The position numbers and the translations under genes are program-made. Source: Rhea pennata (taxonomy: Eukaryota; Chordata; Aves; Rheiformes; Rheidae). Taken from it: DNA of 64,000 nucleotides. Under the pieces are notes generated by a model. It saw only the letters and a program-made list of their open reading frames with translations, made no database searches and was not told the origin of the DNA. This document shows, piece by piece, positions 48,651 to 63,302 of this stretch (position 1 is the first letter of the stretch; each line of letters opens with the position of its first letter). The stretch lies in NCBI RefSeq assembly GCF_028389875.1, contig NC_084665.1:5539001-5603000 (forward strand), written 5' to 3'.

Positions 48651-51600
48651 ACTGCTGTTGCTGCCTAGGAATGAATGTGAGAGCAGAAATGAGCTCAGCA
48701 AGAACTGAGGTAGTTTCCTCAGAATGACAACTATTGTCCAGTTCTCTATGCAGGAGAAGTTAAGATGCTTTGCCCTTCCAAGTACACCTTCAAGTGTTCT
48801 TGGGCCTTGCCCAAGTTTTACTTCACGTATTTTTCACAGTCCCTTTTCCTTCTGATTTTGAGAAATGCATGAGAATTCACTGTCCACACTTAAGGAAGAG
48901 CTATCAAATGAGTTCTTGTTTGCATTAGAGAACTGTAGCACCAGGACATGCTTGTTGCCATGAAGTATAAGTGATGAAAAGGTGCATTTGCCCAGCAAAA
49001 TCAGAATTGTTGTTGGATGTGCCAGAAATGTAGCATAAGGACCTCTATCCCTCTGGGGAGCGGCATTTTCATGCACAGCAAAGTGTCTTTTGTGACACCT
49101 TTTACAGCTGCCTTGTAATCCTAATTAGGTTTTGTTCTCATTTGCTCATATATTTTAGAAAAAGCATAGAAAAATTCCTGAAATACATTTGGGGCTCACC
49201 AAGTAGAGGTCCATTGCAATTTTTCTCCCCCTGCCCCCTTTTTTTCAGGGAAAAATGAGTTATCCTTCATTCATTTTCTCTGAAGATGCATTACTTTATC
49301 TCATCACTCATCCATGCATCTTTCCTCAAAGCTCGGATAGCATTCCTTTTGATTATTAAGATGTTAAATTGTTCGAAAATGAATCAGGGAATGGCATTTA
49401 TTGCCCAGTAGCATGCTTACTCTGTACTGGAGCCTTGTGATAACCACAAATCGTTTGAGTTCAGGGTCCTAATGCCAATTTCTAAGTGCTCTAGTTTTCA
49501 GAAGTGAAATGCAAATATGGATTTTTATTTTATTTTAGGCAGAGGCAGTTGAAATGTGATAATGTACTTTGAGAGAGGCGCCAAAAGTGACTTTTCCTAC
49601 AATGATCTATGGATCTTTTTGAAATTTGAAGGATATGCAAAATTGCACAATTTTGCTAGTTAACATTAAAGCTGAATAGATTTGTAGTGTAGTGAAAACA
49701 GATTTCAAGGTGTTCTGTGGTGGGGGAACCTCTCCTGGAGTGAGAAAACACAAGTTCTAATAGTCATGGAAATGTTCTGTTTGTCTCTACTGAGGTTAGG
49801 ATTTACATAAGTTAATCTGCAGTACTAAAATATATTATAATAAACTTGAGTTTACAACCTTAGACATTTAACAAGAAGTGTAGAATTTTCCTATCCTCAC
49901 ATCCTGAACTGGAGGTAAAGTTAACACTTTGCTTATACTAACAGCCATAATTCCCGAATAGGCAACAGAGGCATTAATATTTAGAAGACTCTTATTTTCT
50001 TTTTGTTTCATTACATGACTACTGTAAGCAAAAACTGCTGACTGAGGCAACAGCATTTTTCTTTGATTATCAAAAGAAATGAGTGATGACAGTTTGTCCC
50101 TCAGTCCTCTTTCTTCCCCCCTGTTCATTTTTGGAACCTGTTGGCTGATTTCAATGGCAGAGAAGGTAGAGATCTCAAAAACTCCAAATGTGTATGTGTT
50201 TGTGAAAATGTCAGGGCAGCCAGGTTAGCGCTCCCTCCCCGTCTCCTCAAGAAAAGACCGAGACCTGAGTGGCAGGAGTCTCTCTTCTGTTTGACCTGTT
50301 AGATCCATCTTTATATACATACTGATTGCTGAGGTCTGTAGCTCCAAACCAGCTGCTTTGTGCTTGGGTGACACGAGAATTGACTGCAGTGGGCAGAGGA
50401 GAAGGAGGGAAAAGGAATTAAAGGACAAGGCTAGCAAGAAGTGAATGAGCTGCAGGTAATTTAGAAAGTGTTTGGGAAATGTGAGAGAACTGCGAGGTAT
50501 CTGACATGTAGCTTTGAGAACATGAGGATGATATAGTAGTGTCAGTCTTGGAGATCACAAATCTACAGAAAATCGGGCAAGTTCGTGTTGTTCATTGCTT
50601 ATGTGTCTTTTGGAATATAACCTGTATATACTGTGGCTTATAGGCACCTTCAAAATAAAATTCTAAATACCGTGTAATTCATGTTGCCGTTTTGTTCTGA
50701 GCTTGATCACTTTCTCATCTCAGGGAACGGGCTTATGTTTTCTACTGAAAGAAAAATGTTTCCTTGTTCTTACATGTTGATATATAGCTTTGTTTAAGGG
50801 AAAATGCTGGTGTTGCCTTTAGCACAAATGATGTATGCATTTGCATTTCTGGAACACTTTCAAAGTTTCCTATTTCCTTTTATCTTCTCCACAGAATTAG
50901 CATCTGTTTTCTAGTTTATCTTTTCCGAAGATCAGCATAGATTGTTGAGTACATACTGTAATAAATTAACTTGTTGACTTTTGCCCATATTTCATATTTA
51001 TGCTATGTATCTGAACAATGTTGAAGATTTATAGAAGACTTTAAAAATTAATCTAAAACTTACATGTTTGAGAACAAAACAAATTTTTTACTGGCTTTTA
51101 TTTCTAACAGCCTGCTAAGTAAAATTGTGTGTCTTTTTCCAATACTAGCTCTTTTTTTAATTGTTACTTTTTTTTTCTAGTGATAGTATAGACATCTGGC
51201 TTTGTGTGAAACTGAAATGTCTCCTTATAAAACTGAAACTTATAGTTACCTTTACTTGCCTAAAACAAAAAAGAGAGGTTTTGAAAGTAAGAAGTTTATT
51301 AAGATAAAAGTCAGGTTTTGGTATGTTTTATTTAGTCTTTTGTTAAAGGAACTTACTTTCAAAATTATGGTCCTGCAAAACAGACTTGAAGTCCTTTTCT
51401 GGAGTCACAAGCTAACTCTTCATTAATGTGTTATCCCACAGATTCAGTAATTTTATATAATTTTGTGAGTTATGATCTTTCAGCAGGATTGGCTGAGTGA
51501 CTCTCTTCTGCTTGCAGTTAGCGCACTCTTATTTGCCAGTTGCAATATATAGAAACAGTTTAGTTCCTACCTTTTCCTTCCATTTTGGTATTCTAACCTG

Positions 51601-54600
51601 AACTAACATTTTTGATGCATCAGTGTTTTGAGCTGGAAATACAACCTTAGCTAAAGTTTTTACATAAGCATACCCTTGAGTTTGCCTCTCAAAGTAGTAC
51701 TGTATTCTTGTGGGCTTAAGGTGTAGAAGCCAGGAAGGAGTGGAAGTATGCCAAGTGTTTGCACAGGAAGAAAATACTCAATTTTCATTTTCTGTGACAA
51801 TCATCCAGACAGTGTTGGGCTGCTCAGAAGGTATCTACTGTTTCTGCCTGTTCTGGACTGACAGAAAATATATGACAGTTGTAATTTTTGGTTGTTAACT
51901 TCTTCATTTCCTTTGGTTTGCTAAAACTTTTGAGCACAGAATGTGTATATTTTTTAGGGCTATCGGAGTTGCTGAGGAAAGACTTTGGCTCGCCTACAGT
52001 AACACACCTCCAAATAATAATCTGTCATCATATTTATATTGGGACATGTATAATGCATAATATGCAAAACAGTTGCTTATATGTCTGAGCAATCAAGAGT
52101 GGATCATTCCTTTATAAGAACATGTAAGCATCTTATTCTTCTTTTCCAGTGTGATTTTCCAGCATTATTCATGTATCAAATTTATGTTGTAACTTCTGTA
52201 GACTGTTGGATGATGTAATACTCATCCTTGAGCTTTTCCAAACTGTATTTTTTATGTTTAGTGTGAACTAAAATCAGTCTAACCATTGGTACTTTGCAGT
52301 ATGGAATACTCTAAAGAACCTGAATTACCTTTCAAGTAGCTGCATTAAATTGCATAAAAGCATATTCGTATCTTAAATAAAAGACAGAAGTCTGCAAAAG
52401 CATACTTAATAGTTTCCTGTAAGAGATTTGTTTACGCAGACACTTCAGGATGAATATATTGATTTTTGTCTGCAGTGGGTTAACAGAAGGGAGATTCAGA
52501 TTTTTCTATAAAGAGTGTAAGTGAAAATTATGTAGCATGCAAAGTTTGAGGGAGTGAGGACATCTGAACATGTTGCTGTGCAGATGATTGTTGCATAGAT
52601 TGTTTTATTGTTTTCTTCATTTTAGAACAACAAACTATAGGAAGAGATGTTTTTATCATAATCACTCTGATCCCTTGCAAAACTGGCAGGGTGCAGAGAT
52701 CAACTGACCTCACACCCGTATCTTTGTGTCTGTTGTTGTGGAGAGACTCTGTGGCGTATCTTTATGTGTCTGTTTTTCTAATGTCCAGTATCATGAGGCT
52801 TTCATTAGGCTTGCAGCAGTTCTTATTTAGGTCTGGAGCTGGCTTCCTTGCAGAGAATTCTCTGAATTCAGATATTCTGATCGAGCTTAAAGACACAGGA
52901 GATGTTTTTTCTGCTCTGGTGGAGGGTGGAGCTGGGTGATCTTTGCATGGTTTTAATCCTGCTGTGGACTGTGGCTGCATTCTGGCCTGGAGGGCTGGAT
53001 GGAAGAGCTGCTGAGTTGGACTTGGTCTGGCAACCTGGGATGCTTTTCATTGCCTGCGTTGATGCACTGACCATGTCATGAGTGCTTGATGCAACTGGAG
53101 CCAGATAGCTGGGGTTCTTTCATCAGCACACAAGTGTATCTGAAGTTTGCAGTGCTAGAGGCACTCATATTTAAGAAGAATATATTACAGGTATTAATAT
53201 TTAGCATAATCTAGTTTTGTCTAAAATTAATCAGGCTTTATATTGTAGAGGTGCTCTTTAATATCATGCATGATGGCAACAATGGAATATGCCACTTCTG
53301 TTTATTTTTGAAACAAGCCTTTAGATTTAAAATAAACAGAAGCATTAGATCATACCTCATGGTAATATGGAAACAAACTACGTAAGTCGTTCTTCACTGA
53401 GACTAGCTAGGTAATTTATCTTCTACTTAATTATAAGATGTGAATGCCAAGTGTTTCCACAAGTTTTTTTTTGAGTGAACTCTTAGATTCCTCAAGAAGA
53501 AAACCAGACCAACTATCTTTAGCAGACAAATTTTGCTTTTCTTAGTAACCAACTCCAGTCAAGCCACCTGTTTTCCCCTTTTGACAAATGCCTTGGTCTG
53601 GCAGTTCGGGGCAATATCCAAGGAAAGCTTTTCAGGGATTCTAAGGAGCACGAAGAGATACCAAAAAATAGCTTTAAATTCCTATGTTCTTCTTTTCCCC
53701 ATATTAGTTCATTATATATACAATTTCATATTTGTCCTTTTAGATTGTAATAGATTCCAAGATATTTTTTCTGCTTGATTTCTGTGAAGTAACTCTGAAT
53801 TTCTACTACAGATCACCCAAGTCTTTTATGTGGGTGACTTTGTAACAATTTTGAGAGGAAAGGTATGGTTCCCTCTCTTCCTGTTCTACCCCTCCTTTGA
53901 ATAGTACCTTCCTTTTGGCCTTGGGCAGTTTCTGTCATCCCTTTACCATATAAATATGATTATGTGTCACTGAATGCTGTTTAAGGGATCTCTAGACAAG
54001 GGATTGGTTGGACCTGAAAAAGGAAGAGGATCACTGTACCCTGGGAATTAGATTGGAAGTTTACCTATTTTCTCAAGGTAATTTTTGTGTCCTTTAAAAG
54101 CAGCATGTAATTTTTGTTTTGTGCAGTTTTTCTATTTGTCCTGGAATGTTCACCCCTAAGTATATCATAAGTTTCCCTATCTGTTCAAATTTAAAGAGCT
54201 CTTTAAACTGCATTTTCTCTGCTGATGATGGTTCTTTCCCTATGGCTGCTTATTTCTTACAATTTGTCTTGAATTCAGACACATTTTCAGAGAGCTCTTT
54301 CTTTTTTTTGTTTTTTTGTTTTTTTGTTTTGAACAAGATTGAGAGCCTGAGGTTCTTTACTGTAATTATTTCTTAAATTGTCATATAAGATTAAAAAAAA
54401 AAATCAGTGCTTCTGCATGTCCTTTGGGTTGGATCCTCAGCTGGTATAAACCAGCAAAGGCCTGAATTTAGTGGAACAGTGTTGAATATGTGAGTTGAGA
54501 ATTCAACCTGTTCTTTTTCGGAACTCTGACTTTCAAGATCAGTGCATCAAAGGGAGGTGATCTTGCGTAAAAGAAAATTTACACGGTTTATTTTCACATT

Positions 54601-57508
54601 GCCGTAAGGTATGATCTGATTCTTCTGTTTGTTTCCAGTCTAAAAAGCCTGCTTGAAAGTCAACAAAATTTGGTCTGCACCATTGTTGTCTGTCTGTTAG
54701 CAGCTGTCTTTTATGTAAGTGATGTCTCACCAGAGATTTGGAAGAGTAATATGTATGGTAGTTGATGACAGACTTGCCTTAACACCTGCAGAGTCAGTCT
54801 AATAGTGGCGGGTTGGCAGTCTGGGAATCAATACAAAGCCTCAAAATATTGGGGAGAAAAATCCCTGTAACATTGTTGAAGTTAAATGTATTTTAAAACT
54901 GTTTAATTATTTTTCCTCTTCTTGTACCAAATGCTGATTTCATTAAAAGCTGAAGGAGAACTTTCATACTAGCTAGTTTTAAATGATAGTTATTACTGTT
55001 GATACTTTACCAGCTGCATGGCCCAAATTATAGTTAGTAAAAGCAACAACTGGTCAAACAGTATTGCCTGCTAAGGACCTGAGTTTTGTGCGGCAATTGA
55101 TTTCTCTTTTAGTACCAGTGACTCCCTAACTGTGCTCTATGGGTACCACTGAGAAGGATAACTTATTAGCTTGCAAGCAGGGTACAGAGCTTGTTCCTTC
55201 TTGGACTGTGTATCATTTTTGTCAGTAGTAGTAGCATCCAAACTTGTTATTGCTTGATGACCTGTAAGAAATAAGTGTTATGTTCTTGATCTGATTTGTT
55301 TTGAGTCTATTAAGCAGAGAAAACAAAAACCTTCACGTACTTAACAAACAGAAATGACTGGTAGCAAATGTCTTCTCCACAGCTAGATCAGAAAATAAAT
55401 ACTTTCAGATGTAGTTCCACCAAGTCAAGATTAAGATACATTGCAGGTTGAATGGGAGCTGCTGCTTTTATTCTTGGACTGAAAACACTGTGGACATTTG
55501 CACTGTGTACTTTTGCAGGAAAGTGACCCATAAAGCAATAGGGAGAGGCAACAAAATTCTTTGGAAGATTCAAGTGAATTGGGAAATGTATTTTATTCAA
55601 TTCAAATATTTAAATAAATATTGTCTCTTCAGTAGTTTCGTGTGAAGATATAAAAGTACAGTTTACTATTGCTGTATTTAGATGTTCTATTGTGTATTTA
55701 ATGTAAACTAATCACATAAAGTTTGTTTGTGGATCTTCTGTATGTCCCTCACAAGATCAAGGTGCCTGTGCTAATGCCTTTTGAAACCATCTAGAAAACA
55801 AATAATGCATTCTTATTCTTCCCAATTTGCAGTGCAACAACATTTTTTCTAGCCCTGTAAGTAGTAGTATCTCTAATGCTTTTAGCTACTGGCAATCTCA
55901 AATTTTGTAGCAGATGTGTGTGTAAGTGGGTCTGCAAGGGCACTTGTGCACTTTCATGTAATGCAAAAGAAGTGCAGGAGAAGAGCATTGAGCAAAACTA
56001 AGAACAGGGTAGGTTATTTTGTTATCAAGATAATCCTAATAAGAATGTTAGGTGTTATGTGCTGGAAAACAGAAAGAATGGCCATTTCCTTATAATAGAC
56101 TTTAATTTTCTGCTCCAGGTCCCTGTTTGCACTCAGCTTGAGTTACCATATGCCTGGCTCCTGAGCTTGGGAATGACCAACAAAATCAAAAAAAGGGCAG
56201 CTGTGGAGGTTGACAAACACATGGGAATATTGCAATGTATTTAAGAGTTATATGGAAAATATAACAAGTTTCAAAAATAGAAGAGTAAGAAGTTTCCATT
56301 AAAAAAAAAATTTAAATGGCCCGTGGTAACCCAGGTTGAGCACAAACACGGAGCTGGAGGAGAAAGAGATCCTTACATTACAAGGTAATGGCCGTTTTTT
56401 CTGTTTCCCAACATATAAATTCTAAATGTGTTTGTTGCTTTAGGATGATCTTGATAACAAATAAACTGTACTGGTCTTGGGTTTTGTTTTTGTTTTTTTT
56501 TTTTCAATATTGTTTTCTTATACTTCTAGTGCTTCGTGCTGCCTGTCTGTCACTATTGTGATAGAACAACCAAAACAGTTTTTAGCAAAGTTTATAAAAT
56601 TGTGGAGGGAGTGAACCCCACTGTCCCCAGAGTAGGAGCCACTGTTGCTCCTGGTCCATTGGAATATCCAGTCTGGGACATCACTTTCCAAGTACAATCC
56701 TAATTCTTTGTCCTTCAAATGACAACCCAATCAGGGCAGTTTTTGTTCTACTCATGCTACTGCATGAGAAGAGCTTTCCCAAAGACTCCTATGCCTTTTC
56801 CACCAAAGTGGATTTTTTAGAGGGGTTTTTCCCCTTCTATCTACTGGTCCTGACATTTCTCCCTGTTTCACACATCATCAGTGAAGGAGGAGGAATTGAA
56901 CCTTATGTGCATACTTGTTGGCATACGTACCAAGTTTGCTTAAAATACAAGAATAAAAAAAAGTAAAACTTTCATTTCATGCAGTTCTTTAAAGTATGTT
57001 TTGTTGCCATTCGTATTTTTGCTTTTGTGATGATGGAGACAATGTTAATATCAACGTCATTAATACCAATGGCTACTGAATATCGATTCTATTGATATAA
57101 ATTTTAAAGCCAGCTTTGGATTGTGCAAAATTTTATTTAAATTGCTTGAAGGTCAATCTTCTGCTTTATTGTGACTTGGAGATAGAAAAAAATTGAGAAA
57201 GGATTAAAAGAATTTTCTCATGCAGGACCTACTAGCTCAGTTTGTGATTAGATGCATTGTCATGAATTATCATTAATAGTAATATTAAAAACTGTATTGT
57301 TATGAAGTGTTGAACCTAATCATTTATCTCTCTACTTTCATTGGGCAAATAACTCTCAGAAGATTTGAAAATGGGAATTTCATTACAAAACATTGTTCTA
57401 TATAAATATAAAAAGGTACAGGTATTTAAATGCAAAAGAATTAGTACCAGTTGGTCCCCATGTAAAATGCTGGTTTATGGAAGACATACCAAGAACTGAG
57501 CCGTATAG

Positions 57509-57724
57509 ATGGGTGCTTTAAGGCTTAAACTGAAACCAAACAAGAATGTGCAGCCTGCCTCTTTTGCCTATAACAGGGTCAACGTTGGGATCCATGATCC
57601 CTTTGATCTTTACATAAAACAGATGAAAATGCATAAATTGCTTCTAATCAGAGATGAATTAAAGGAAAATAGCCTCCCGGAGGACAAAGCACCCCAGGCA
57701 CCCATCAACAGCCTTACCAAATGA
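57509..57724 (+). other. Unexplained 71-codon lysine-rich ORF
   Basis: The ATG directly follows an in-frame TAG, and the product is basic and polar (for example HKLLLIRDELKENSLPEDK). An AATAAA lies about 0.8 kb downstream near 58.54 kb. No family is recognised; coding status is doubtful. Confidence 0.15.
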
Positions 57725-60700
57725 CAGACCTAGACAAGACTTCAAAGCTGCAAACATAACTGCCAGTGAAATCCACCAAGAGTCTAGATGCTATTTAAAA
57801 AAATAATAATTTTCACAGTTTACAAGTGCCCAGAACTCTCTTTTTATGAAAAAGTGACAGAAACATACTACAAGGACTTACTTTTTAAGCTACTAAATAT
57901 TCTTTTGCCTTTAAAAGAATTAATAAGGGCAAGACATGCTTGTTTAATTTAGTCCAGAAATGTGTTCAGACATGAGAAACATTGGTAATTTTTGTAAGTG
58001 TCAGGTAGGGTTTATTCTATTTGAGTGGCATATTGTTTTGAAGCTGGAATATATGTTTTTAGTGGAGACAGATCAGACGTTTATTGTAATTGCTTGCTTG
58101 GTTGTCATATTTGTTACTATGAACACAAGCACTGTTAACATTCCTCAAACTGGGGAAGAAGAAGGAAATGCAATGAAGTACTAGGCTTGACCATGGAGGT
58201 GAGGGAAGATTTGAGGCAATGATTTTATTGTGAAGCAGTTTTCTCCTTGTGGAAAACAGATAATTTTATTCGGAATTAAATCAGATTTCAGAGCTGCTTC
58301 TTGTCCATGTAATTTGTTTAAATACCTGTTAGATATTAATACCAGTAACAATAAACAAATGTAGTTGAAACAAAAATACTCGTTGCTGTAGTGTTTGAAC
58401 AGAAAGTTAACTTAAACATAGAATTCCTGCTTTTTTGTTAGCATTCTGTTTTTGAGAGGATACAGAAACTGCAGTTAGCATTTTTGAGAGTAAAGACCAA
58501 ACACACTTTTATGGAATGCTAAAATACAGCTTTTCAATAAAGACTATTGCAGTGACTTCAAAATAAATATTCTATTTGGAAGGATTTCACCTGCTACCAA
58601 TTATGTACTTTGCTTAGATATTGTGTACAACATAGTATTTATATCCAGGCCCACATAAATTTATGAATCACTTGGGTGCATATAAACAAATGACGTGCCT
58701 GAATATATAACTGCATACAAAATTGTTCGGTGGACTGATGGTTTGCTATAGGTGAGGTCAGAAAGGTTGCTTAATTCTTTGTTGTAAGAACTTATTTTCA
58801 GTTGTTTATTATTTTAATTGCTGTAGCTGAAGTATGTGTTACATATTTGTCTTGGGCCATTAGCTTTTGGAAGAAGGAAGGAGTTCAACTGCTATCACCA
58901 ACCCATCTAAAGATGAAGCCAGAAAAAAATGCTGAGGGTTTTCTTTTTTCTAAGAAAAAATGCATAAGGTTTTTTCCACATCCCAAAGTCTTTGGCACCA
59001 CTATGTTTTGGAGCAGAAATTTTAAATTAGACTTTAAAAAATTGGAGTTTGTTTATGTCTTGTAAGGACTTCAAGTTCAACAGTGAGCTTTGCAAAGCTT
59101 GCATCCTGAATGAGTATACTCCTAAGTGTACTTTTGGCACTGACCAGACTGCGCATGAGACTTCCTCATGGAGAAGTGAACAGAGATCGGCCTTTGGGAC
59201 ACAGCTGGACTTTCTCCATAATGACTGCTCCCGGCTGCTCCAGATTGATACGCGCTATCTGAGGCAGAACGGGAAGACTGTCTTGCTTATTCTCTGAGCA
59301 ACTTCCCTGCTGTTAGCCCGTTACTGTGAAAGCTGTTCAGAGTAATGACTCAGCCTGAAGGGACAAAATCTGGACCAAGGGAGAGAACATCACACAGTTG
59401 CATCAGGAGTCATGTGAGATGAGCGCTAGAAAGAGAGAAGAGAGTTAAGTTTGAAACTAAAGAAAAGAAGCATCAAATGTCCTAAGTAAAACTTAATGAC
59501 CTATGATAGCACAGAGCATCAGACTATCTGGTTGTGGTTCCCTTCTGACTATGAACTTGCCTGGCATGAAAAGAGGGAAGTCTTTGCCTCAGCTTACCAA
59601 GAGAGTCATGGTTCTTTCTAAGGTTCCCATCTCCTTAGCTTTTGCACTGACACTCTTTGCCTAAGAGCAAAACCTCCTCTGATACTGAGTCATGCTTTGC
59701 AGACTGATCAGTATACAAAGCCTAAAAACAAAATCAGCTACTCTGCCTTTCTCTGTGTCCCACATATGCCCAGAAAGTTTTGCAGATAACAGGCTTCAGC
59801 AATGTTTTTTGGTTCTTCTTTCTTACTGTTGTGATCACCAAGGATCTCTCAAATCAGGTTAGAGCACGTGCTTTTGGCACTTCCAGATTTGTCACACTGT
59901 GGGCTAACAAAAATCTGAGCCGCCTATTATGTCCTGAAAGAGACTGGGATAGAACTGCAATGTCCTCCTTCCTTTTGTACAATATCAAGTAGCAGAGGTA
60001 CAAATTGATGCTACTAGGCAACACAACAGCTGTTCACACTTTTTTTAAGAAGTGAAGAAGCTCATTCTCTGAAATCCCCTTTACCTTTTACGTTTTTGAC
60101 TTTTGCGTTTGCCATACAAGTCTGATTGGAGAGGAAAAATCATGTACAGCCATGTGTATTAAGCAATTGGCATGAATAGTCCATCAGCCACTTAGCGATA
60201 TCTTCAGGCTCCCCTTAAGTGGGAATATGTATTAATCAACCAGAGTGCCAAGTGCTGCTACTACTAAAGTAGGTTTCACAGAGGAATGAGATCCTTCAGG
60301 CTTCTGATTTGCAATCTGGGACAGCTTACTCTGGGACAGCTGTTCTGGTTATCATTGTGTCTCTGCTTCAGGGTCAATTCAGGTGCTTCTGTAGCAGCTC
60401 CTGAACTGCCACAAATTGTGGTTGACCAATTAAGTCCATGCTAGTGTACCACTAGTACAGACCTGTAACTCACAGCAGTTTGGAGCTGTGAAATACGCAT
60501 TTCACAAATAGCTGAGCTATCCTGCAACAGAGTGGGAGCCTCTCCCATCGCACCTACTCCTCAGATATGAGAAGAGGATTAGGTGGACAGCTGGAATGAG
60601 AGCTGCTACAGCCATCCTGTGGTAATATGTCCTTCTCAAGAACGGAAGCCCTGAGCTGAGCGCTTGTCTTTTTTCCTCATTCTCCTTTCAGTGTCAAAGT

Positions 60701-62204
60701 GAAAAGACAAAGTGTATAAGGGAGAAACAAGTCTGATGATGATGATGTAAATGCTGCAAAGTAGATGATATTTAGCTGGTCAGAGAAAATCCAGTTCACT
60801 TTCTAGATCCACTGTCCCAGCAACAAAAATATTTTTAAAGGTTCTTTTTACAGGATTCCTCTTCTTACTTGGAGATTAGTTTTTTAAAATCAAGGAATGT
60901 TTCTGCTTAGGAAGCATCCAAACAGGACTTCTTACAGCTCTCAAAGACTTGTAAACCTCTTCAGACCTGATTAGATTATTTGTATTGGACTGGAGTCGTA
61001 TCTCTGGCATGTCTATTTTGCATGCAGTCAATGGCAATTCTCTCTGATTATGATAATTTGATCAGGAATATGTATTTTGTCCTGTTGTTTCGTATCTTCT
61101 GTGGGAATTGATACGAAATATTATAGTGGCAGTCTGAGGTGAAAGGCCTTCATCCCGATGAGGATTTCATTGTAGTCCCTGCCATGCTTCCAAGTTTCAC
61201 TGTGCAAGCCCAAGCTTGAACAGCCTTTAGGATATCTGCCTTTCAAAATACCATTCCTATTCTTCTTCATTATTGTTACCATGTTAGGAATCTGCACTTT
61301 TATGGCCTTTCAGTCTACAGAGATAAAGTTGTCATGTGGCATTATGCTCATTTTGTGCCTAAATTTGCCTTTGATGTTCTTCTGGCACAGTATATCTCAT
61401 TTTCCTAGCCTGTGACCAACCAGTGCAGTGACTTTAAACTGAGCTTATTTATTCTCCAATTTTATTTAGAGAGGACAAACACATTTGTCTCAGTCTTCAG
61501 TTAGTTTGTTATTTCCTTTCAGCAGTTGAACTTCATTGCTGTTCAGAGCCTTTATTGCTCTGTCTCCATCTTCCTTTTCTTCAGAAAAGGAAAAAAGGAG
61601 GAAAAGCTTCACTTTATTTCCAGCTGCCTGTAACTCAGTGCAGCATATTTCAGGCTTGCTGATGTGCTGTTCGTGTCTTGTCCCTTCTTTTCCTCTAATC
61701 TGTCCCATTTACACTTTAGAAAAATCAGGTAATTCAGCCTCCCAGAGAAGCTGACATAAAGTTTTTTCCCATTCCTGCTGTGTGGAGAACAGAGAACAGG
61801 CATGATGTGAGAATAAAGCATGTAAATGTGGCTCAGCTTGCGAGGAACATCTCACTGTGAGGTGGCTGTAGTTTTCCAGCCTCTGCTGCTTATAAAACAC
61901 AAGTTGAATCATCACAGATTATAGTCTGGCATGTTAATGTAGACTGTCACTGGTTATGTTTTTTCTTCATATATCAAGCTGTAGTTTGTGGATTGCAGAT
62001 TCAGAAGATCTTATGCAACTGTGGCTTTGCAGAGCCAGGGAATGGACGATGGGTGAAAAGTAGGGATGTCTCAAGGTAAATCATCTCTGCCTAGTCAAAG
62101 CTTTTAGATAGTAAGTTGGAGGTGAGCTTGCTTTGTGACACTGCCTGCTCTCAACTTCTGCTCTACTGGGGAGAAAAATAAGGACTGTTCTTCTAATGTA
62201 TCCT

Positions 62205-62606
62205 TCAGCTCTTAGAAGTTTTGTGTCCAACTGTTTCCAGTTGAAAACACCTAGCAGAGATCAGTGGTTTACTTTGTATCTCTCCTGACAATGCTGTTTT
62301 AAGAAGTATCTTTTTGGGGAGCCCTGCCAGCTGACACAGCCCTTGCTTTGCTCTTGCATCATTAAAATAATTGTGCTGGTAAATTATTTGCAGGGATGCC
62401 TGGTGAGCTGGTTCGGGAAATTGAACTGGTTTTAAATTGAGCATTTTTCCTAATGCTAGTTCCTCATATGGTCTTATAAACATTTGTGCCAGCCCAGCTG
62501 GAGAAGAATCAACAGTAGAGCCAGGTTCTTTCTGCCATTCTTTAGAAGTTCCGTTTGGAGTTTTCTGGACTGGGGATCTGGATGTGGTGGCATAGATGCT
62601 GACCAT
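62205..62606 (-). other. Unexplained 133-codon ORF
   Basis: An open frame with protein-like composition, running from MVSIYATTSRSPVQKTP to FQLETVGHKTSKS. No domain, signal peptide or membrane segment is seen, and no convincing splice or promoter context was found. It is probably a chance ORF; a lineage-specific exon cannot be excluded. Confidence 0.2.
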
Positions 62607-63270
62607 CAGTTTTGTGCTGTCTCATAGTGAATAAGCTACAGCTGTTGTTTTTAAGGTTGAGAGGGTTTTGCAATTTAAAGAGCAAGCTGAGGTACAGGGC
62701 ATCCACTAATTGAAGTGTTTTTATTAGAAATCTATTCTGGAAATTTTGAGATGCCGATAGTTAACCCAGTTCCTACCCAAACATCATCTTTTAAAAGCAA
62801 GATTAGTGCTGGCTTTGTGTCCTCCTACATACTGAGCAAAGCTCTGATTCCTCCTTTGTCCTGCTTCCCATACTCTGTTTACTATTGGTGTTCCTTTGAG
62901 GATGTAACGCTAAAACTTTTTGGCAAAATGTTTACTAACAGTATGTACTGAAAGACTACCCAAGCAGACTCTAGAAAACTGGTGTTCTCATTGAGGTTGG
63001 TGACTCAAGGGGATGTGAGACCACTAAACCAGAGGGGCTTCAAACACTATATATCAAAAATATAGGTATTTTTGATAAAATTTGCCGTTATAGAATTTGT
63101 TTTTATTTACATTGAGCAAATGTAACATGAGTATAGCTAGTAATTTAAAAGAAGATGTAACTGATTTAGAAAATACATCATGTATGTGAATGCTTGCAGG
63201 AGGTAAAGAGAGATTAGCAGGTAGAAGAGTAGAACAGGGAGAGGGATTGCAGCTGAAGGAATGGTTAGGT

Positions 63271-63302
63271 TGAGGAAGAGGAGGAGGAGGAGATGAAGGA
63301 GA
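63271..63302. repeat. GGA-rich purine tract
   Basis: Imperfect (GGA)n near the right end of the window. It is a low-complexity purine repeat. Confidence 0.75.

Noticed and set aside
52691-53074. Overlapping ORFs on both strands
   Set aside because: Open in several frames because of locally higher GC; no recognisable product.
53919-53941. FWPWA peptide recalling the WDPCP WPWAP block
   Set aside because: A stop lies shortly upstream and downstream residues do not match; chance.
56118-56244. Plus-strand open block after an acceptor, with VDKHMGILQ loosely recalling the WDPCP N-terminal ADRDIGIYQ
   Set aside because: Similarity covers only a few residues, a stop follows at once, and upstream residues and spacing do not align.
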